DNA of 64,000 nt, taken from JACKCR01 sp041390305 (GTDB taxonomy: Bacteria > Eisenbacteria > RBG-16-71-46 > CAIMUX01). The DNA is taken from positions 124,001 through 188,000 of the forward strand of contig JAWKQE010000002.1 of NCBI GenBank assembly GCA_041390305.1. Direction: 5' to 3'. Under the pieces are notes generated by a model. It saw only the letters and a program-made list of their open reading frames with translations. It was not told the DNA's origin and ran no database searches. Every line of letters starts with the position of its first letter. Positions within the stretch are counted from its first letter, which is position 1. Made by a program: the position numbers and the translations under genes. Shown here one piece after another: positions 1 through 8,336 of this stretch.

Positions 1-3000
1 CGAACACGCGTAGCCTCACGTCTCCGGCCCTCGGCAGGACGAACCGGATCGTCGACGAGTCACGCATCGGGTTGGGAACGGGTGGGTCGAGCACGAGCCG
101 CAGCTCGGGGCTCGCGGCTCCGTCCGGCCAGGTGCGAACGTCTCGTGCGACGAGCTGGTTCCGCGTATCCCGGAGTTCGTGACGGATCGTGAGCGGGACC
201 GGACCGATCGTCAGTGCCCGCAGGCGTATGGAGACGAGCGCCCCCTCTGACTCGGATGCGCCGAACTGCGTGGTGGGTTCTCCCAGCCGGGCGGCGGTGA
301 GTCCGACCCAGTCGGGCTTCGTGTCACGGAAGAAGAGTTGTCCTTCGCTTCCCTGCAGCACGTTCCCTGTTTCCGCATCGACCACCTCGAACGAACCTGG
401 TGAGTAGGCGATGGCGACATCGGCACCGAGCACGTTCGCCTGCTCCGGGCAGCTGAGTTCGACGGTCACGATGTCCCCGGGAGCCCACGTCGACGGAATC
501 ACCGAGAGGCGAACGCTCTCGGGGTTACCGGAGGTGAACCTGGGGGACCAGCCTGAGGAAGTGCGATCGCTTCCGGTGACGCTCGACGTGGCGGGCCCAT
601 TGTCGACTCCAACATCGACGCCTGAGCCGAGGTCGTCGCCGTTTCCGGCACCGAATCCTGCGCCGACACCGGTATCGAACCGTGCACCGATCCCTCCGCC
701 GATGTCGTTGCCCTCCGTTGGCCGGCCGAACCGTGAGAAGCCCATCGAGCTCGCCCACGAGTACATCTGCGAGAGCACGATGAGGTCGTCGACGTTCCAT
801 TCGCCGTCCGGCTCGGAGACGAGATCGGGTGGTGTCCCGGTCGCAGGGCCGATGTCGGCGATCGGGTCGCGTTCGAAGTTCGCGCCGTTCCATCCGAGCG
901 TGAAGGCCATCACGTCCGAGAAGTCGATGTATCCGTCCGGATTCGGCGTGAGCGATCCGACTTCGCCGCCGGCACCCTCGTCGACGGTCGCGATGTCCCC
1001 GAGGTAGGCGAGCCGGACGTCGAGTCCCGAGATCGTGAGGTCGCCGGACACCTGACCGTTTCCGTCCGACATGCTGGTTCCGCTCACCTTGAGCTGGACG
1101 GAACTCTCCACGAAGCGCGTGACCAGGTCGAGCTGGCCCGCGCGCGGGCGGAGTTGGATGTCGGCGATGTTGTAGGGCCCGGTGCCCGTGAGTCCGATCG
1201 GTGTATCGACGGCCGAGGAACTGACTGCGAAGGTTCCGAGGATGTTGTCCTTCCGCTGTTCGAAGATGACGGCGGTCGCACCGACTCCGTCCCACGCGGT
1301 CCCTTGCGTGATCGACACGACCTCGAGCACGGTCGGATCGAAAGTGGCTTCGTAGCCGACCGAGACGACGCTGTCCGGATTCGCGACCACGAGGCGGAGA
1401 ATGCTGGTCGATCCAGCCTGGAAGTAGAGCGTGCCGTCTCCGTCGATCGCGTCCTGCAGCGCGAGGGTCGGGACGATCGTGGCGTCGATGCAGAGGGTCT
1501 CGTCGGACGTCGTCTGATCGATGTCGACGATCTCTCCGCCGCTGTCGCGCATGACCGCGTAGAGGTAGTACGTGCCCGCAGAAGGAGCGCCGCTCGGAGT
1601 GTCGTCGAACACCCAGACTGCCGTGCCATCGTCGGTGCCGACGGATCCGGCCGTGATTGCGAGGTCTGCGGTCACTTCACTGAACGTCGCGGCCGTGTCG
1701 AAGTAGAAGTCGACCCAGCCATCCGTGGGAGGGTTCACTGTTGCGAAGGTGAACGTGTAGGACCCGTGGGGTCCGTAGCACTCGGCGGTGTCCCAGCTCG
1801 CCGAGACGGTGGGGTCCGGTGCCTTCTCGTACTTGGCGACGATTCCGCGTGAGGCGTCGACGGTGTAGATGTCGAGCGCCGTGTCGTTGCTGAGGAACTC
1901 GACGGCCACGGGATTCTGATACGCGCCCAGGACCGATCCGGTCGTGCCGAGAGTGAGCTCGTAAGTGGGCGCGTCGTAGGAGTCGCCCACGGCGCCCGCC
2001 GCGACGTCTTCGTAGAGCACGAACCGGTCGTTGCCGGTGTCGGCGACAGCGACCCACACGTTTGCGGGACTCTCGGTATCGGCACGGACGACCACGTCCG
2101 TCGGGCCTAGGAGTGTGTCCGAAACGGACCCGGCGTAGTTCCAGTCCGTGATGAACTCCATGCGCGCGGCGAGTCCGAGCGCGGGATCTTCGCCGTAGAA
2201 CCTCAGTTTCTGGATCCGGTTGTTGCCGGTGTCCGCGACGTAGACGTCGTAGCCGCCGACGGTGCCGTTCCAACGCGCGCTGATCCCCTTGGGACCACTG
2301 AACGTGCCATCGCCGGTGCCGGTGCTTCCGTAGCGTAGGACGACCGGCGTCACGGAGTAGGTGTACGTGAACTCTTCGGACGCGGGCGGGAGCGCGCCGT
2401 TCGTGCCATCGCCGAACCGGATCCGTCCGGTCGAGTTGTTCAGCGTGTAGACCTTGTCCGTCGGTCCCGAGCCTCCCAGGGACTCGACGCGCGACCATGT
2501 GCCGTCGACCGCGAACTCGAGCGAGTCGAGAGTGCCGTCGGCGATCGGGGCCGTCGCCGTGAAGTGGCTCCAGTTCGCGGGCACCGAACCGGGAGTCGAC
2601 TCCGAGTAGTCCACGTCCTGGGCGCCACCGACGAGGATGCCTGGCTGCGTGATCACGCTACGGTCGTCGAGCGGGAGCCAGTCTCCCGTGAACGATGCGC
2701 CGTCGGCGGCCGAGATGACGGTGACCCGGTCGGCGTCCGTTTCGGCGACGAAGAGGTAGCGCTTCGGGCGCGCGCGTGTCGTGGAGATCGTAGTCGAGCC
2801 GGTCGGCACCTGCGTGCGCAGTTCGAGGCCGGGGATGAGGTAGAAGGGATCCGCGAACACGCTGATGAGGTCCTGGGAGACGATCGTGCGTCCCGTCGTG
2901 AGATCGTCGACGTAGGCGTCGGATCCGGTGATCGTGATGGAGTACGTGTGACCGGTCACCTGGTTTGCGTCGACGACAGCGGCGCTGCTCTGGTCGAAGA

Positions 3001-4003
3001 GTCCCGTGTCGGAGGAGACCGAAACGGTCGCAGTGGACGAGGCGGCCGACCGCGCGACCGCGACGTCGTACGGTCCGACGAGGGAGTCGCTGAAGGCTTC
3101 CACGAAGGTCACGGTCCCGTCGGACGCAACCGTGTACTGGAGGAGCGATTCGTCGAGGTTCCCCGAGTCGTCGGCGTAGTCGACGAGGAAGACGTCGTCG
3201 GACGTCGAGTCGCTCTCGTTTCGAATGAGGCCGAGCCCCCTGAGCGACTGGAAGCTCACGGGTCCACCGGATGTTCCGTCGATCTCCGCCAGCACCGGAC
3301 TCGCGCCTTCGCCGATTCCGTAGTCGACTTCGCCGATTCCATACGCGTCCGCAGCGCCCGTCTGGTTGTCCGAGAGGAGATACGTGACCCGGAACGAGGA
3401 GTTCGCGCCGAGAGATCCGGACGGGAAGAGGATGCGGGGAGCCATTCCCACGGCGTCGTAGTCGATGGTGTAGACCTCGTCGGTCGCGTCGAAGTCCGTG
3501 AGGTCCGAGACCCAGCTCCAGGTGACGCCGTCGATCACCACTTCCTCGGAGCGCGGGACGATCCACTCGGTTGCGGTGAGTGCCCAGCCTGGAAGGCGGA
3601 TCTCGTCTCCGCTCCACTCGGCCGACTGGGCGGACCCTGACGAGCGGTAGGAGAGGTCGGAGTTGACGAGGTACTCGAACTTCGCGTTCACCTCGAACGC
3701 CTGCACGCGCCGGTTCCCCGAGTCGAGAACGTAGACGACGTCCCGACTGTCGTGCTCCCTCGCGGCCACGGAGTACGGAGTGAGGAACGCGACATCGAGC
3801 ACCGGTGTGTCCGTTGCTTGATCCTGGGGCGCCCGGATGGCGCGGAAGTAGGGACCTGTCCATTCGAGGATCGCGTCGTACTGGAGCTCCGCTCGGGTGG
3901 CGGTGGCGGTGAGACCGGAGACAGCCCCCGCGAGCGCCGCGACTGCAATCGCCGCCGCAGTCGGCGTCCAGTGCTCCTTGCTCCCTGTCCTACTCGACGA
4001 CAA
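1..4003 (-). CDS. Large secreted propeller/cohesin/dockerin protein with FlgD-like C-terminal domain, 3' end cut by window
   Basis: An open frame runs from a TTG at 4003 to the window edge without a stop, at least 1,334 residues. A GGGAGG ribosome site lies at 4013-4018, nine bases before the TTG, and the first 40 residues look like a signal peptide (Ala/Val-rich core, then ATRAELQYD). NHL-like strands follow (VVYVLDSGNRRVQAF near residue 70, DVYVADTGNNRIQKLRFYG near 580, then two weaker ones). A cohesin-like fold is seen at about 840-960 (FQAGSTSILRLVVANPDS, GYEATFDPTVLEVVSI). A dockerin-like pair of calcium loops lies at about 1,015-1,080 (NPDGYIDFSDVMAFTLGW and EPDGEWNVDDLIVLSQMY). A second cohesin-like segment is at about 1,160-1,285. 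The last visible residues (PPVPNPMRDSSTIRFVLP) start a FlgD-like type IX sorting domain. Role is unknown; cell-surface scaffold or adhesin is an inference. Confidence 0.85.
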   Translation of the reverse strand, partial: MSSSRTGSKEHWTPTAAAIAVAALAGAVSGLTATATRAELQYDAILEWTGPYFRAIRAPQDQATDTPVLDVAFLTPYSVAAREHDSRDVVYVLDSGNRRVQAFEVNAKFEYLVNSDLSYRSSGSAQSAEWSGDEIRLPGWALTATEWIVPRSEEVVIDGVTWSWVSDLTDFDATDEVYTIDYDAVGMAPRILFPSGSLGANSSFRVTYLLSDNQTGAADAYGIGEVDYGIGEGASPVLAEIDGTSGGPVSFQSLRGLGLIRNESDSTSDDVFLVDYADDSGNLDESLLQYTVASDGTVTFVEAFSDSLVGPYDVAVARSAASSTATVSVSSDTGLFDQSSAAVVDANQVTGHTYSITITGSDAYVDDLTTGRTIVSQDLISVFADPFYLIPGLELRTQVPTGSTTISTTRARPKRYLFVAETDADRVTVISAADGASFTGDWLPLDDRSVITQPGILVGGAQDVDYSESTPGSVPANWSHFTATAPIADGTLDSLEFAVDGTWSRVESLGGSGPTDKVYTLNNSTGRIRFGDGTNGALPPASEEFTYTYSVTPVVLRYGSTGTGDGTFSGPKGISARWNGTVGGYDVYVADTGNNRIQKLRFYGEDPALGLAARMEFITDWNYAGSVSDTLLGPTDVVVRADTESPANVWVAVADTGNDRFVLYEDVAAGAVGDSYDAPTYELTLGTTGSVLGAYQNPVAVEFLSNDTALDIYTVDASRGIVAKYEKAPDPTVSASWDTAECYGPHGSYTFTFATVNPPTDGWVDFYFDTAATFSEVTADLAITAGSVGTDDGTAVWVFDDTPSGAPSAGTYYLYAVMRDSGGEIVDIDQTTSDETLCIDATIVPTLALQDAIDGDGTLYFQAGSTSILRLVVANPDSVVSVGYEATFDPTVLEVVSITQGTAWDGVGATAVIFEQRKDNILGTFAVSSSAVDTPIGLTGTGPYNIADIQLRPRAGQLDLVTRFVESSVQLKVSGTSMSDGNGQVSGDLTISGLDVRLAYLGDIATVDEGAGGEVGSLTPNPDGYIDFSDVMAFTLGWNGANFERDPIADIGPATGTPPDLVSEPDGEWNVDDLIVLSQMYSWASSMGFSRFGRPTEGNDIGGGIGARFDTGVGAGFGAGNGDDLGSGVDVGVDNGPATSSVTGSDRTSSGWSPRFTSGNPESVRLSVIPSTWAPGDIVTVELSCPEQANVLGADVAIAYSPGSFEVVDAETGNVLQGSEGQLFFRDTKPDWVGLTAARLGEPTTQFGASESEGALVSIRLRALTIGPVPLTIRHELRDTRNQLVARDVRTWPDGAASPELRLVLDPPVPNPMRDSSTIRFVLPRAGDVRLRVF

Positions 4004-4441
4004 CTGACCGTGCCTCCCGCGCGTCCTGCGCACCCACGGCGGCCGCGACTCCGCGGCCGGCTCCTTCCATGGAGCGCATCGTGGGACTTTCCCGAATTCG
4101 GGTTGCAGAAGCAGTGCCAAGATCCCGTCTCCGTCACGCGTGGGGACGGCGGCGGGGCACCTGACCGGCAGGAAGTGCAACGGGCGGCAAGATTTGCCCC
4201 CCGCTCAACGGCGGGGAGAATCCGTCCGGACCCGGACGTGACCCAGCCGGAGTGGCCGTCCATGCAGGCCCTCCGGGCCGCCAAGGGGATGGAAGATGGC
4301 CGGTTCCGGCTGGAAACCGACCACTCCGTACGCGGAAGCGCGTATGGGCTCCGCCCATGACTGGCGCGGCGGTGCAGGGCTATCTTCGTTGGGCCCGCCC
4401 GCCACCGAGTCTCGGAATACCCGATCGATAGGAGGCCCACC
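4004..4441. other. Divergent intergenic region
   Basis: This 438-bp gap separates two divergently transcribed exported-protein genes. It must hold both promoters. I see the ribosome sites at each end (CCTCCC at 4013-4018 for the left gene, AGGAGG at 4430-4435 for the right gene) but no convincing -35/-10 pair and no small gene. Confidence 0.5.
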
Positions 4442-6073
4442 GTGCTCAAGCTCACCGCTTCCATCTCCGCGTCCGCTCTCGCCCTGCTGCTCTCCACCGG
4501 ATGGGTCCTCGCCGGGAGTGCCGGTCTCACGAACGACCGGACCGTTCTCGTCGAAACGGAGGGAGGGACGGCCCTCGTCACCGAAGCCGTGCCGACGCTG
4601 CTTCCCGCGGGCGAACCTGTCGATGGAGTGGGAGCCGCTCCGTTCGCCGCCCGCGGAATGGGCGAAGTCGTGTGGCAAACGAATGTCGCCGACGCGATCT
4701 ACACATCGACGGCGATCGTCGGTGCCACCGGCCGACTCACCGCCGGCACCTGGCTCAACGAACCACGCCGGGTCGAGGTGACGCCACTCGACGGCGCCGG
4801 AGTCCCCGACTGGACGTTCGCCGGTACCGACTTCGAAGCCGCCGCGGCGGCCGATGCCGACGTGATTGCGGGAGTCGACCGCGTCGGGACCGGACTGACG
4901 CTCTACAAGTGGCACTCCGGTTCGTCTGCGCCCGACTGGTCGTTCCCGGTGGCCTCGGTCGATCCCGCCGGGTACCGGACCGTCGCCGTGTCGGACGACG
5001 GATCGACGATCGCCCTGGTCGTGACGACGCAGCCGTCGATTCTCGCGCGTCTCTACTACTTCGAAGCGGCTTCCGGGACTCTGCTCGGGACGATCGATGC
5101 GGCCGCAGGTACGTTCGCCCGGAACGTCAGCATCAGCGCAACAGGCCAGTACGTCGCGTTCGTCGCTCTCGCGGACGCGTACGTCGTGGACACCGATGCG
5201 GGGACCATCCGGTGGAGCGGCTCGATGGGGGCGACGGCGGATCCGCTCACCCTCTCCGGTGACGGGAACACACTCGCCTATGGTTGGTCGTCGCTCACCG
5301 TCCGCCATTGGGACGGCGCCGCCTACGCGCTCTCGTTTACCCAGACGGGCGGGGGATTCCGGGTCGGCAGCCTCGACCTCTCCTCGGACGACGGTACGCT
5401 CGCCGTTGGGTGGTACCGGAACGACTACCTCCAGAACCGAGTCCAGCTTTTCGATCCGACATCGTCCACGCCGATCTGGACGTACCTGTATGCGGCCGGG
5501 ACCGGCACGGATCAGGACCAGCCTCAGTTCGTGGAGCTGACTTCGGACGGCAGCTACCTCGCGGTCGGTACCTGGGGGGATGCAGGCAACTCGAACCCCG
5601 AGATCCACATCTTCGGCCGGACCAGCTCGACGCCGATTTTCACAGTCGATACGCCCGGATCGATCTTCGGCATCGACATCCGAGAAGGTGCCGACGGAGT
5701 CCGTGTCGCGGCCTGCGCCAAGCACGTGCACGCGAACACGACGGGGCGCGGCGGCGACCTCTACTCGATCCATCTGATGGATCCGGCCGATGCACCGGAG
5801 CCCACGACGACTGCTCGACTGAACATGCACGTCGAGCCGAATCCGTTCGTCCCTGGTGGATCGATCACGTTCAGCGCGCCCGTTGAGCGAGGTGTGCTCC
5901 AGGTGGTGTCGCCGGGCGGACGGGTGGTTCGCGCGTTGTCCGTGGCAAAGGGGGCGAGTTCCGTGCGCTGGGATGGCCGGAACGATCGTGGGATGGAAGT
6001 ACCTGCGGGTGTCTACTGGCTCCATTTCGGCGGTGACATGGCCACGGGCGGGAAGCTCGTCCTCGTACGCTAG
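4442..6073 (+). CDS. Exported WD40/PQQ-like beta-propeller protein with FlgD-like sorting domain
   Basis: The GTG at 4442 is preceded at six bases by AGGAGG (4430-4435), giving 543 residues. Residues 1-25 form a signal peptide (LALLLSTGWVLAG). The middle, about 80-440, is a run of beta-propeller blades with recurring patterns such as VAVSDDGSTIALV, SISATGQYVAFV, LSGDGNTLAYGW and ELTSDGSYLAVGTWG. The final 85 residues are a FlgD-like C-terminal domain: MHVEPNPFVPGGSITF, then VRWDGRNDRGMEVPAGVYWL, ending GGKLVLVR. Domains of this type direct proteins to type IX secretion in Bacteroidota and relatives. It is probably a surface or secreted protein. Substrate unknown. Stands alone, divergent from the large gene on its left. 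Confidence 0.88.
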   Translation: MLKLTASISASALALLLSTGWVLAGSAGLTNDRTVLVETEGGTALVTEAVPTLLPAGEPVDGVGAAPFAARGMGEVVWQTNVADAIYTSTAIVGATGRLTAGTWLNEPRRVEVTPLDGAGVPDWTFAGTDFEAAAAADADVIAGVDRVGTGLTLYKWHSGSSAPDWSFPVASVDPAGYRTVAVSDDGSTIALVVTTQPSILARLYYFEAASGTLLGTIDAAAGTFARNVSISATGQYVAFVALADAYVVDTDAGTIRWSGSMGATADPLTLSGDGNTLAYGWSSLTVRHWDGAAYALSFTQTGGGFRVGSLDLSSDDGTLAVGWYRNDYLQNRVQLFDPTSSTPIWTYLYAAGTGTDQDQPQFVELTSDGSYLAVGTWGDAGNSNPEIHIFGRTSSTPIFTVDTPGSIFGIDIREGADGVRVAACAKHVHANTTGRGGDLYSIHLMDPADAPEPTTTARLNMHVEPNPFVPGGSITFSAPVERGVLQVVSPGGRVVRALSVAKGASSVRWDGRNDRGMEVPAGVYWLHFGGDMATGGKLVLVR

Positions 6074-6354
6074 TACGTTCCTGTTGGGATCCGGCCCGTT
6101 CTCCGACCACGGGGAGGGCGGAGCGGGACGCGCCCGCGACTATGGATCGATGCTCACGGCCGGTCGCCATGCGGCCGGCCGATCCTCTGATTCGTGTGGC
6201 CTCCATTGCAGCCCGTCTTCTATACTGAGCAGACCTCTCCGCGACCGGATCGGTCCGGCGCCGTCTCGTACATGTCCTGTTCCGTCTCATGTGGAAGCGG
6301 ACTGATCTATGTATACCGAGACTCGGGTTCTCTGCCGGGGGGATGGAGGCCTTG

Positions 6355-7317
6355 ATGACTCGCGTTCCTGCAAACGGAGCTCTTCCGTCGATCACCTCGA
6401 CCATCAGAATCACTGCGGCCCTCGGCATTCCTGCGCTTCTCTTGCTCGCCGCGGCTACGGCTCACGCCGGGTTCCCGTCCCCGATCGGACCGAACGACCG
6501 TGGAGCGTTGATCCTCGCCGCTGCGCCCGGTGTTGCATTCACCACGGATGAAGAGAGCTACTGCGGTGCGATCGGACTCGATCACTGTGCCGATGCGGTT
6601 ACACGCACGGATTCGCCGGAGCCGATCGTGCTCTCCGTTCTCGGGGCGTTCAACGAGATGACGAACCCCCGTGTTACCGGTGTCACGTTCGGTTGGGACT
6701 ACGATGACACCCGCGTCTCGATCGTCGGATTCGGATCCTGCGGTGACTTCGAACTCTCGACTGCGGATTGGCCGTCTCCGGGAGAGGGAACGGCCGTGAC
6801 GTTCCTCCAGGTCCAGCTGACGCCTCTCGTCGAGTTCTATTGGGCCGCCGCCTATGACTACTATGCGTCTCCCACCGTTCTCCAGTTGACCGCGCACCCG
6901 ACGCAGGGCGCGAACTTCTCCGACGACTCGATCCCCGCCATCCTCGACGAGATCCGCTCGCTCGGCTCGTTCGGTTTCTTTGCCGACGGTGAGCTACCCT
7001 GCCCGCCCAACACGCTCTCCGGAGGGTGCTGCTTCGAGGACCTCACGTGTCAGATTCTGGACGAGCCCGATTGCATCGCGGCCGGCGGTGACTTCCAGGG
7101 TTGGGAAACCAACTGTGACGAACCTTGTCACTGGTATGCCCCCGGGGCGTGCTGCCTGCCCGATGGCGAGTGCGTCTACATCATGCCCTCGGACGCATGC
7201 GAGTCGGTGCTGGGTGGCTACTTCCTCGAGGGCGAGGTCTGCGACCCGAACCCGTGCGAGCCGTCCCCCGTGGAAGAGGAAACCTGGGGTGGCGTGAAGA
7301 GCCGGTTCCGGCGTTGA
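6355..7317 (+). CDS. Exported Cys-repeat protein of the HPTQG paralogue family with WGxIK-type C-terminal tail
   Basis: I chose ATG 6355 because GGAGG at 6345-6349 sits five bases upstream; an in-frame ATG at 6343 is poorly spaced. The product has 320 residues with a signal peptide ending in ATAHA. Residues about 38-215 form a domain shared with the products at 25309 and 49364: GPNDRGALI, then PRVTGVTFG, GSCGDFELSTADWPSPGEGT, HPTQGANFSDDSIP and LGSFGF. Two six-cysteine repeats follow (GGCCFEDLTCQIL... and GACCLPDGECVYI...), and the chain ends CEPSPVEEETWGGVKSRFRR. I know no named family for the N-terminal domain. It is a secreted protein by signal peptide and by its likely disulfide-rich repeats. 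A TATACT box at 6221-6226 may be its -10 element. Confidence 0.85.
   Translation: MTRVPANGALPSITSTIRITAALGIPALLLLAAATAHAGFPSPIGPNDRGALILAAAPGVAFTTDEESYCGAIGLDHCADAVTRTDSPEPIVLSVLGAFNEMTNPRVTGVTFGWDYDDTRVSIVGFGSCGDFELSTADWPSPGEGTAVTFLQVQLTPLVEFYWAAAYDYYASPTVLQLTAHPTQGANFSDDSIPAILDEIRSLGSFGFFADGELPCPPNTLSGGCCFEDLTCQILDEPDCIAAGGDFQGWETNCDEPCHWYAPGACCLPDGECVYIMPSDACESVLGGYFLEGEVCDPNPCEPSPVEEETWGGVKSRFRR
7255..7314 (+). other. WGxIK-type C-terminal tail, copy 1
   Basis: Encodes CEPSPVEEETWGGVKSRFRR, the last 20 residues of the protein. It fits the 19-residue pattern shared with the tails at 26050, 29815 and 58111, with one extra Arg at the end. Confidence 0.8.
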
Positions 7318-7402
7318 TGCGAGGCTTTGGTACGACGTGAGCGCGCGATCGGGTTCTGTTGGTAGTGGGGGGCTTGCCGTCGAGCGAGTCCCCCAGATTC
7401 GG

Positions 7403-8203
7403 ATGTCGACGCCGGCCTCGATCCGGACGCGCACCTCGACCTCGTCGCTGACCTCGACGCGGACGCGGACGTTGACTCTGATGGTGGCTCTGTTGATCGG
7501 GGGGGTCGTTCGGCAGAGTGTGGCCGAAGACAGCGCGCCTCTCCTCCAGTACGGCGGCATGCGGTTGGCACTCGCTCAGGGCCAGGACGAGGCGCGGGTC
7601 GCTCTCGTGGACGTCGGCGCCATCCCGCATTTCTTCGGTGTCGGTGCGATGGCTGGTCTCGGAGGCGAGATCACGGTCCTCGATTCGGAGGCGTTCGTCA
7701 CCGTTCGCGGCGATGTCGGGAACCTCGAAGCCGTGGACCCGAACTCGGCGTCCGCGACGCTTCTCGTCGGTCAGTCGATCGATGAGTGGTCGGAAGTGGT
7801 TCTCGAAGAAGATGTCCTACCTGGTGACTTCGACGGGGCGGTTCGGGAGGCTGCGGAGGCGAACGGTCTCGATCCGGCCGTTCCGTTCGTGTTCGTGGTC
7901 GAGGGTGAGGTGACCGACGCGCGTCTCCATGTCATCCATGGTGCGTGTCCCGTGCATGCCCGCATGAACAAGCTCGAGATCCCCGCGGAGCAGGCACCGT
8001 ATGAACTCGACGTGGCGCGGCTGCAGGGGACCGTGGTCGGTGTGTACGCCGAGGACGCCGTGGGAAAGCTGACCCATCCGGCAACGAGCACGCACGCTCA
8101 CATCATCTTCGTCGATCCGGAGACCGGCGCCACCCTGACTGCGCACCTCGAGAAGCGTGGGCTCGCACCGGGTGCCCTGGTGAAGGTGCCGCGGAAGAAG
8201 TGA
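7403..8203 (+). CDS. Exported acetolactate decarboxylase-like protein
   Basis: The product is about 266 residues if ATG 7403 is used; the frame is open from GTG 7337, and ATG 7481 is another option, so the start is uncertain. The first 40 residues are Thr/Ser/Arg-rich (low-complexity coding DNA) followed by a hydrophobic stretch (LTLMVALLIGGVV), so it is probably exported. The core resembles the alpha-acetolactate decarboxylase fold: LLQYGGMRLALAQG, HFFGVGAMAGLGGEITVLDS, LQGTVVGVYAEDAVG and THAHIIFVDPETGATLTAH. The HxH plus a later His resembles the zinc-binding histidines of that enzyme family. The distance to the third His is longer than usual and the C-terminal Glu region is short, so catalysis of acetolactate to acetoin is uncertain. 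No acetolactate synthase lies nearby. Confidence 0.55.
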   Translation: MSTPASIRTRTSTSSLTSTRTRTLTLMVALLIGGVVRQSVAEDSAPLLQYGGMRLALAQGQDEARVALVDVGAIPHFFGVGAMAGLGGEITVLDSEAFVTVRGDVGNLEAVDPNSASATLLVGQSIDEWSEVVLEEDVLPGDFDGAVREAAEANGLDPAVPFVFVVEGEVTDARLHVIHGACPVHARMNKLEIPAEQAPYELDVARLQGTVVGVYAEDAVGKLTHPATSTHAHIIFVDPETGATLTAHLEKRGLAPGALVKVPRKK

Positions 8204-8336
8204 GCTGCGTCGAGGGTCTGGTTGTGATCCGCTTTACCCGGCACCCCGCATTCCGCTAACGTCCTCCGCATCTCGATTCCACCTGTCCTCGAACGTACCG
8301 ATCCGTCCCACGCACGTCTTTGGGAGGAGGCCCGTG

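Noticed and set aside
525..3863. Three minus-strand open frames (525-1295, 1677-2498, 2658-3863)
   Set aside because: All lie in one alternative frame of the large left-edge gene and are Arg-rich. The true frame has no stop and shows domains.
4205..6025. Long minus-strand open frame opposite the propeller gene
   Set aside because: It is the antisense shadow of the gene at 4442: Arg-rich, no domain, no ribosome site. The same holds for long antisense frames at 9841-11820, 19875-22067, 31217-33232, 35696-38170, 40361-43348, 45773-47743, 49343-51910 and 58364-59917.
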